Source of the DNA: Bog-473 sp035483935
GTDB lineage: Bacteria; Actinomycetota; Acidimicrobiia; Acidimicrobiales; RAAP-2
Length of the DNA stretch: 18,722 nt
NCBI GenBank assembly: GCA_035483935.1
Contig: DATHPK010000159.1
Span: 1 to 18,722, forward strand
Direction: 5' to 3'
The translations under genes were made by a program, and so were the position numbers. Every line of letters begins with the position of its first letter. Position 1 is the stretch's first letter. The notes below the pieces were generated by a model. The model ran no database searches. It worked only from the letters and a program-made list of their open reading frames with translations, and was not told the origin of the DNA. Of the stretch, positions 14,982 to 18,722 are shown in pieces.

Positions 14982-15497
14982 CTACTCCCAGCAATACGTG
15001 AAGGCGCCGCGCTGCCGCGCGTCGTAGTCGTCGAGGCGACGCGCTTGGAAGTGCGGCGAGCCGGCCCCGGCTGGCGCGTACGTGAGTCCGAGCGGCCCCG
15101 CTGGTTCGAATCCGAAGCGCGCGTAATAGGCGGGGTCCCCCAACAGCAGGAGCAGCGGCCAGGCGCGGGTCGTTGCCGCGACGACGAGCGACTGCATGAG
15201 GGCGGTGCCGATCCCGCGTCGCTGATGCGACGGTGCCACGCATACGGGGGCCACACCGGCGACCGAGGTGGGAGCGCTGTCGATGCGGCCCGGCGCAGCC
15301 AAGACGTGGGCGACGACCGTACCGTCGTCGTCGGCGACGAGCTCGATGAGTTGGTCGGCGTTCATGGCAGCCCAGGTGCCGCGCACGATACCGAGCTCTT
15401 CGCTGGCGTCCCGGGTCGCGTCCGAGAACGCGGCATCGACTACGGCGAGGATCCCTTCCTCGTCCTCGGGCCGTGAGGCGATGCGGACGACGGTCAT
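14982..15497 (-). CDS. GNAT-family N-acetyltransferase, YhbS-like
   Basis: The 171-residue protein is a GCN5-related acetyltransferase using acetyl-CoA; the substrate is unknown. The acetyl-CoA motif is VCVAPSHQRRGIGTALMQSL (RxxGxG pattern), preceded by the strand VAHVLAAPGRID and followed by LLLLGDPAYYARFGFEPAGPLG in parts, whose LGDPxYYxRFGF signature is typical of the YhbS group. ATG 15497 begins TVVRIASRPEDEEGI, the normal first strand; no Shine-Dalgarno sequence is visible. A longer open frame upstream has no supporting homology. It is divergent from radA and convergent with clpC, so it is probably a single-gene unit. Confidence 0.88.
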   Translation of the reverse strand: MTVVRIASRPEDEEGILAVVDAAFSDATRDASEELGIVRGTWAAMNADQLIELVADDDGTVVAHVLAAPGRIDSAPTSVAGVAPVCVAPSHQRRGIGTALMQSLVVAATTRAWPLLLLLGDPAYYARFGFEPAGPLGLTYAPAGAGSPHFQARRLDDYDARQRGAFTYCWE

Positions 15498-15599
15498 GGG
15501 AAGCGCGTGTCGGCGAGAATTTGAGGGCGCCGGTCGGACGGGATCGGACCCAACCGTGGATCGGCGTCGATGCGCGGTGGGCTCACCCCGTGAGCCTGT

Positions 15600-15631
15600 C
15601 AGCTCTTCGATGAAGGTGCCCTGTAGAGCTG
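15600..15631. promoter_or_regulatory. Inverted repeat CAGCTCT-N18-AGAGCTG upstream of radA
   Basis: Perfect 7-base arms (15600-15606, 15625-15631) end one base before the TTGTGACAC element of the radA promoter. The position suits a regulator site for radA or the divergent GNAT gene; a hairpin is possible too. Confidence 0.4.
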
Positions 15632-15654
15632 TTGTGACACCCCCTTCGTAACGT
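15632..15654 (+). promoter_or_regulatory. radA promoter, DNA-damage (PafBC/RecA-NDp) type candidate
   Basis: TTGTGACAC (15632-15640), 8 bases, then TAACGT (15649-15654). The mycobacterial RecA-independent damage promoter is recalled as TTGTCRGTG-N8-TAnnnT: TTGT, the A, the spacing and the -10 agree, the rest differs. The -10 ends 6 bases before ATG 15661, so the mRNA is probably leaderless. Confidence 0.5.
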
Positions 15655-15660
15655 TCTCCC

Positions 15661-17058
15661 ATGGTCCTCACCCCGACCACGTCCTCCCGCGCCCGCTCGG
15701 AGTTCGTCTGCGGGGAGTGCAGTGCCACCTCGCCACGTTGGAACGGCCGCTGTCCGGGCTGTGGCGCATGGAACACGTTGGAGGTGGTGGTGACGCGCCG
15801 CCCCTCGACGACCCCTTTGGGTGAGGGATCGCAGACCGTCGCCGTGGCCCTCCGCGACGTCTCCGCGGAGGGAGCACGCCCGCTTCCGACCGGCGTGGCC
15901 GAGCTCGATCGCGTCCTCGGTGGCGGCGTGGTCGCCGGGTCGGTGACGCTGCTCTTCGGCCCGCCCGGCATCGGGAAGTCGACCCTGTTGTTCCAGGTGC
16001 TCTCCTCACTTGCCGCTGGTGGCTCCGACGTGCTCCTGGCTTCGGCGGAGGAGTCCTTGACCCAGGTGAGCGGACGCGCCACCCGGCTCGGTGAGGTTCC
16101 GGCGCACCTGCTCGCTCTCGAGGGCCCAGACGTCGAGGCGATCGAGGCCGCGACCGAGCGCGGGCGCCCCGCGCTCGTGGTCGTCGATTCTCTCCAGTCG
16201 GTGAGCGATCCGGGGTTGGCGCAACCAGCCGGCAGCGTGGCCCAGGTGCGCGCATGCGTCGAGCGCCTGACACGCCTCGCCAAACGAAGTGGGGTGCCCT
16301 TCCTCGTCGTCGGCCACGTCACCAAGGACGGCGATCCCGCCGGTCCGCGGGCCGTCGAACACCTGGTCGACACCGTGCTTTCCTTCGACGGTGATCGCCA
16401 CCACGCGCTTCGTGTCCTGACGGCGGTCAAACACCGCTTCGGCCCGGCCGGCGAGGTCGGAATCTTCGAAATGCGTGACGACGGTCTACGGGCCGTCCCC
16501 GACCCCCGCCCCCTCATGCTGGGTGACCGGATGGACGGCGTTCCCGGCAGCGTCGTGGTGCCCGTCATGCAGGGACGTCGTCCCTTGCTCGTCGAGGTGC
16601 AGGCGCTTCTCGGCCCGGGGGCGGCCGGCGTCTCGGCGAGGCCGCACACTCTGGGGCTGGACCCGTCCAGAGCCAACCTCGTGCGGGCCCTGCTCTCGTG
16701 CCGCAGCGGGATCGATACCCCGGCGTCCGCGGAGTTCTTTGTCGCCGCGGTCGGCGGCATCACGGTGACCGAGCCCGCAGCCGACCTCGCCGTCGCCCTC
16801 GCGATGGCATCGGTCGTAAAGAGCATCCCGGTGCCCGCCGACCTGGTCGCCTTCGGTGAGCTCGGGCTGGCCGGCGAGCTGCGCACGGTTCCCGATGCCG
16901 AACGGCGCCTCGCGGAGGCGCACCGTGGTGGGTTCGTGCGCGCGCTGGTCCCAGCGTCCGTTGCCGATGACGCAGCCTCGTACCGCCCGTCACACGTCGC
17001 GGTTCATGGAGTGCGGACTCTTGCCGAGGCGCTGGTCACGGCGTTCGGACCGGCCTGA
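15661..17058 (+). CDS. radA: DNA repair protein RadA
   Basis: RadA (Sms) is a hexameric ATP-driven branch-migration helicase that works with RecA in recombinational repair. The 465-residue product has a C4 zinc finger (Cys17, 20, 31, 34), a RecA-like ATPase with Walker A GPPGIGKST (100-108) and Walker B LVVVDS (172-177), the RadA-specific motif as KHRFG (257-261) and a C-terminal Lon-protease-like domain (about 290-465, GLDPSRANLVRALLSCRSG). Two departures stand out: KNRFG is usual for the RadA motif, and GDPGIGKS is the more common Walker A. ATG 15661 has no ribosome-binding site and sits 6 bases from a -10 box. disA follows after 29 bases, the usual actinobacterial pairing. Confidence 0.96.
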   Translation: MVLTPTTSSRARSEFVCGECSATSPRWNGRCPGCGAWNTLEVVVTRRPSTTPLGEGSQTVAVALRDVSAEGARPLPTGVAELDRVLGGGVVAGSVTLLFGPPGIGKSTLLFQVLSSLAAGGSDVLLASAEESLTQVSGRATRLGEVPAHLLALEGPDVEAIEAATERGRPALVVVDSLQSVSDPGLAQPAGSVAQVRACVERLTRLAKRSGVPFLVVGHVTKDGDPAGPRAVEHLVDTVLSFDGDRHHALRVLTAVKHRFGPAGEVGIFEMRDDGLRAVPDPRPLMLGDRMDGVPGSVVVPVMQGRRPLLVEVQALLGPGAAGVSARPHTLGLDPSRANLVRALLSCRSGIDTPASAEFFVAAVGGITVTEPAADLAVALAMASVVKSIPVPADLVAFGELGLAGELRTVPDAERRLAEAHRGGFVRALVPASVADDAASYRPSHVAVHGVRTLAEALVTAFGPA

Positions 17059-17075
17059 ACGCAGGCCGCGGCGGG

Positions 17076-17081
17076 TACGAT
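17076..17081 (+). promoter_or_regulatory. Possible -10 box for a leaderless disA mRNA
   Basis: TACGAT fits TAnnnT and ends 6 bases before GTG 17088, as in radA. The 29-base radA-disA gap has no Shine-Dalgarno sequence. The -35 is unclear. Confidence 0.4.
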
Positions 17082-17087
17082 GCCCGG

Positions 17088-18149
17088 GTGGTCGACGCTC
17101 CCGGCGGCAGCCAGCCGCTGAACGACGCGCTGGCTCTGATCGCGCCGGGCACCGCCCTGCGAGAGGGGCTCGACCGTGTCCTCCAGGCAAAGCACGGCGC
17201 TCTCATCGTCGTGGGCGACGACCCTTCGGTGCTCTCGATCTGCACGGGCGGGTTTCTGCTCGACGCCGAATACACACCCCAGCGGTTGTCCGAGCTGGCC
17301 AAGATGGACGGCGCCATCATCCTGGCGTCCGACGCCTCTCGTATCGCTCGGGCGAACGTCCACCTCGTCCCCAAGGCCAGCATCCCGACCTCCGAGACCG
17401 GGACGCGACACCGCACTGCGGAGCGGGTCGCCCGCTCCATCGACGTCCCCGTGGTCGCGGTGTCCGAGGCCATGGCGACGATCGCCGTCTACCGCAGCGA
17501 CCGCAAGCACACAACCCAGACCGCAGGGTGGCTGATCGACCGCTCGAGCCAGGCCCTGTCGACCCTGCAGCGGTTCCGGGCCCGATACGACGACGCGCTC
17601 TCCACGTTGACCAGGCTCGAAATGGAGGACTCGGTTTCGGTGCGCGACGTGGTCTCGGTGTTGCAACCGGGCGAGATGGTACGACGCATCGCCTCGGAGA
17701 TCGAGGGTCACCTGGTCGAGCTCGGCTCGGACGGCCGGCTCATCCGCCTCCAGACCGAGGAGCTGTCGGCCGGCGTCGAGGAGAGCCTCACCCTCGTCCT
17801 GCTCGACTACACCGACGAAAAGGGGATCACCCGGCTCCGTTCGCTGGGAGCCGACTCGCTGATGGATTTACCAAGCGTCGTGGGGGCGCTCAACCTACGC
17901 ACGTCAAACGACGAGCTCCATGCCGAGCTCGCCCCGCACGGGTACCGGATGCTGCACCGACTGCCCCAGCAGCTCTCCGAGACGCTGATCACTCGCCTGG
18001 TCCAGCGGTTCGGCTCGCTGCCCGAGATCCTCTCCGCCTCGGCCGTCGAGCTCGAGTCGGTCGATGGCATCGGAGCTGCGACCGCGCGTCACATTCGTGA
18101 CGGCCTGGCCCGCCTCGTGGAGGCCAGCATCTTCGAGCGCTACGAATAG
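17088..18149 (+). CDS. disA: DNA integrity scanning diadenylate cyclase DisA
   Basis: DisA scans DNA and makes c-di-AMP from two ATP, slowing at branched DNA. The 353-residue product has the octamer-forming DAC domain (about 10-145) with active-site MDGAIIL (73-79) and GTRHRTAERVA (105-115), a helical linker domain (about 150-285) and a C-terminal helix-hairpin-helix DNA-binding part (LVQRFGSLPEILSAS..VDGIGAATARHI, about 304-336). The whole family architecture is intact. GTG 17088 is supported by a TACGAT box 6 bases upstream. radA next door is a known partner that restrains DisA in other bacteria. The product ends at a TAG 134 bases before carD. Confidence 0.97.
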   Translation: MVDAPGGSQPLNDALALIAPGTALREGLDRVLQAKHGALIVVGDDPSVLSICTGGFLLDAEYTPQRLSELAKMDGAIILASDASRIARANVHLVPKASIPTSETGTRHRTAERVARSIDVPVVAVSEAMATIAVYRSDRKHTTQTAGWLIDRSSQALSTLQRFRARYDDALSTLTRLEMEDSVSVRDVVSVLQPGEMVRRIASEIEGHLVELGSDGRLIRLQTEELSAGVEESLTLVLLDYTDEKGITRLRSLGADSLMDLPSVVGALNLRTSNDELHAELAPHGYRMLHRLPQQLSETLITRLVQRFGSLPEILSASAVELESVDGIGAATARHIRDGLARLVEASIFERYE

Positions 18150-18159
18150 CGCACGTATC

Positions 18160-18168
18160 TGGTAAAAT
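18160..18168 (+). promoter_or_regulatory. Extended -10 promoter of carD
   Basis: TGGTAAAAT is a TGn-extended -10 with a good TAAAAT box in the disA-carD gap. It predicts a start near 18175 and a leader of about 110 bases. No clear -35 is seen, as is usual for extended -10 promoters. Confidence 0.55.
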
Positions 18169-18179
18169 GGATGGCCGTC

Positions 18180-18252
18180 GTCGGACGGTTCGGGCCCGTA
18201 TCCGACAACCTTTCTTCGAGCAATGCCCGCACGTCCGTGTGCCTGCGCGGGC
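18180..18252 (+). other. Structured 5' leader of carD (two hairpins)
   Basis: Hairpin 1 (18180-18206) pairs GTCGG/CCGAC and ACGG/CCGT with a 2-base bulge and TTCGGGC loop. Hairpin 2 (18225-18252) pairs GCCC/GGGC around an inner GCAC/GTGC, or alternatively GCCCGC/GCGGGC. Both lie between the extended -10 and the carD ribosome-binding site AAGGAG (18267-18272). Their function is unknown. Confidence 0.35.
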
Positions 18253-18283
18253 CCCACCCGTTCCCCAAGGAGTCCTGATTTCT

Positions 18284-18722
18284 GTGTCCTTCAAGGTCGG
18301 AGACAAAGTCGTCTACCCCCATCACGGGGCTGCCGTCATCGAAAAGCGCGAGACCAAGGTCGCCTTCGGCGAGAAGCGTGAATACCTCGTCCTGCGTCTG
18401 GCCTACGGCGACCTCATCCTCAACGTTCCCGCCGACAACACCGAAGGCGTCGGGCTTCGCGAGGTCATCAACGACGAGGAGGTTGAGGAGGTTTTCGCCG
18501 TGCTGCGCAAGAAGGAAGCGCGCATGCCGACGAACTGGTCCCGCCGCTACAAGAACCACTCTGAGAAGCTCCGCTCCGGCGACATCTACCAGGTGGCCGA
18601 AGTGGTCCGGAACCTTTCCATTCGCGACAAGGACAAGGGCCTTTCTGCGGGTGAGAAGCGCATGTTGCAGCGCGCCCGCCAGATCCTCGTCTCCGAGCTG
18701 ACCTTCGCACTCAACGTCGACG
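18284..18722 (+). CDS. carD: CarD-family transcription regulator (3' partial, cut by window end)
   Basis: CarD binds the RNA polymerase beta subunit and stabilises the open promoter complex; in mycobacteria it controls rRNA promoters and is essential. The 146 residues in the window cover almost the whole protein. The N-terminal RNA polymerase-interacting domain has VSFKVGDKVVYPHHGAAVIE (1-20), and the DNA-binding helical domain has PTNWSRRYK with Trp85 at the same number as the mycobacterial DNA-wedging tryptophan, then LSAGEKRMLQRARQILVSEL (120-139). GTG 18284 matches the start of MIFKVGD-type homologues and is 11 bases after AAGGAG. The frame is also open upstream to ATG 18167, but that codon overlaps the -10 box, so the shorter start is preferred. 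Confidence 0.93.
   Translation, partial: MSFKVGDKVVYPHHGAAVIEKRETKVAFGEKREYLVLRLAYGDLILNVPADNTEGVGLREVINDEEVEEVFAVLRKKEARMPTNWSRRYKNHSEKLRSGDIYQVAEVVRNLSIRDKDKGLSAGEKRMLQRARQILVSELTFALNVD

Noticed and set aside
12374..15256. A 960-codon open frame on the minus strand opposite clpC
   Set aside because: It mirrors clpC codons in a GC-rich gene, has low-complexity Leu/Arg/Asp/Val content and no recognisable motif; ClpC on the plus strand is certain. Similar antisense frames over folP (to 2883), nadB (to 6934) and lysS (to 10741) were dropped for the same reason.
15498..16886. A long upstream extension of the GNAT gene, antisense to radA
   Set aside because: The extended frame runs opposite radA codons and lacks any domain; the GNAT fold begins at ATG 15497.
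18167..18283. A 39-residue N-terminal extension of CarD from ATG 18167
   Set aside because: The frame is open, but the ATG overlaps the -10 box, the extension is Arg/Pro-rich without homology to CarD, and AAGGAG plus the family start support GTG 18284.

Overview
The window is very GC-rich, gene-dense bacterial chromosomal DNA. The gene order tilS-hpt, folE-folP-folB-folK, panC-panD, nadB-nadC, coaX, lysS, clpC, radA, disA, carD is that of high-GC Gram-positive bacteria (Actinobacteria; compare the hpt..lysS..clpC..radA/disA..carD neighbourhood of Mycobacterium and the panD-nadB-nadC-coaX-lysS run of Streptomyces). CarD, a deep-branching version of the order, and no lsr2 after lysS fit an actinobacterium outside the mycobacteria; a member of Acidimicrobiia is my best guess, not a proof. 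I see no mobile element, CRISPR array, rRNA or tRNA.

Region 1 (1-10675, all + strand) is one long, tightly packed set of cofactor genes. It runs from the 3' end of tilS and hpt, through four folate genes (folE, folP, folB, folK), a Rossmann/DUF2520 protein, panC and panD (pantothenate), nadB and nadC (NAD), coaX (first step of CoA synthesis), to lysS. Most junctions are 4-base stop/start overlaps or gaps below 45 bases, so the genes are probably co-transcribed and translationally coupled. A 171-residue protein between folP and folB looks like a dual-specificity phosphatase whose catalytic cysteine is gone.

Region 2 (10676-11270) holds a small secreted helical protein with its own leader. Upstream lie 7-base direct repeats in an exact 11-base phase, the pattern bound by PhoP/PhoB-type response regulators. 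A GC hairpin separates it from the next gene.

Region 3 (11270-14981) has a long-chain polyprenyl diphosphate synthase on the minus strand, divergent from clpC (+), the AAA+ unfoldase of the Clp protease. A second hairpin separates clpC from the following minus-strand gene.

Region 4 (14982-18722) has a YhbS-like GNAT acetyltransferase (minus), then radA, disA and the start of carD on the plus strand: DNA repair, c-di-AMP synthesis linked to DNA integrity, and a global RNA polymerase regulator. radA has a promoter resembling the RecA-independent (PafBC-type) DNA-damage promoter. radA, disA and the polyprenyl synthase have TAnnnT boxes so close to their start codons that leaderless mRNAs are likely. 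carD instead has an extended -10 and a structured leader of about 110 bases.

Most of the window is ordinary housekeeping DNA. The parts most worth a second look are the TilS-Hpt read-through, the pseudo-phosphatase in the folate operon, hexanucleotide arrays at gene junctions, the PhoP-like operator with its secreted coiled-coil protein, and the radA promoter.
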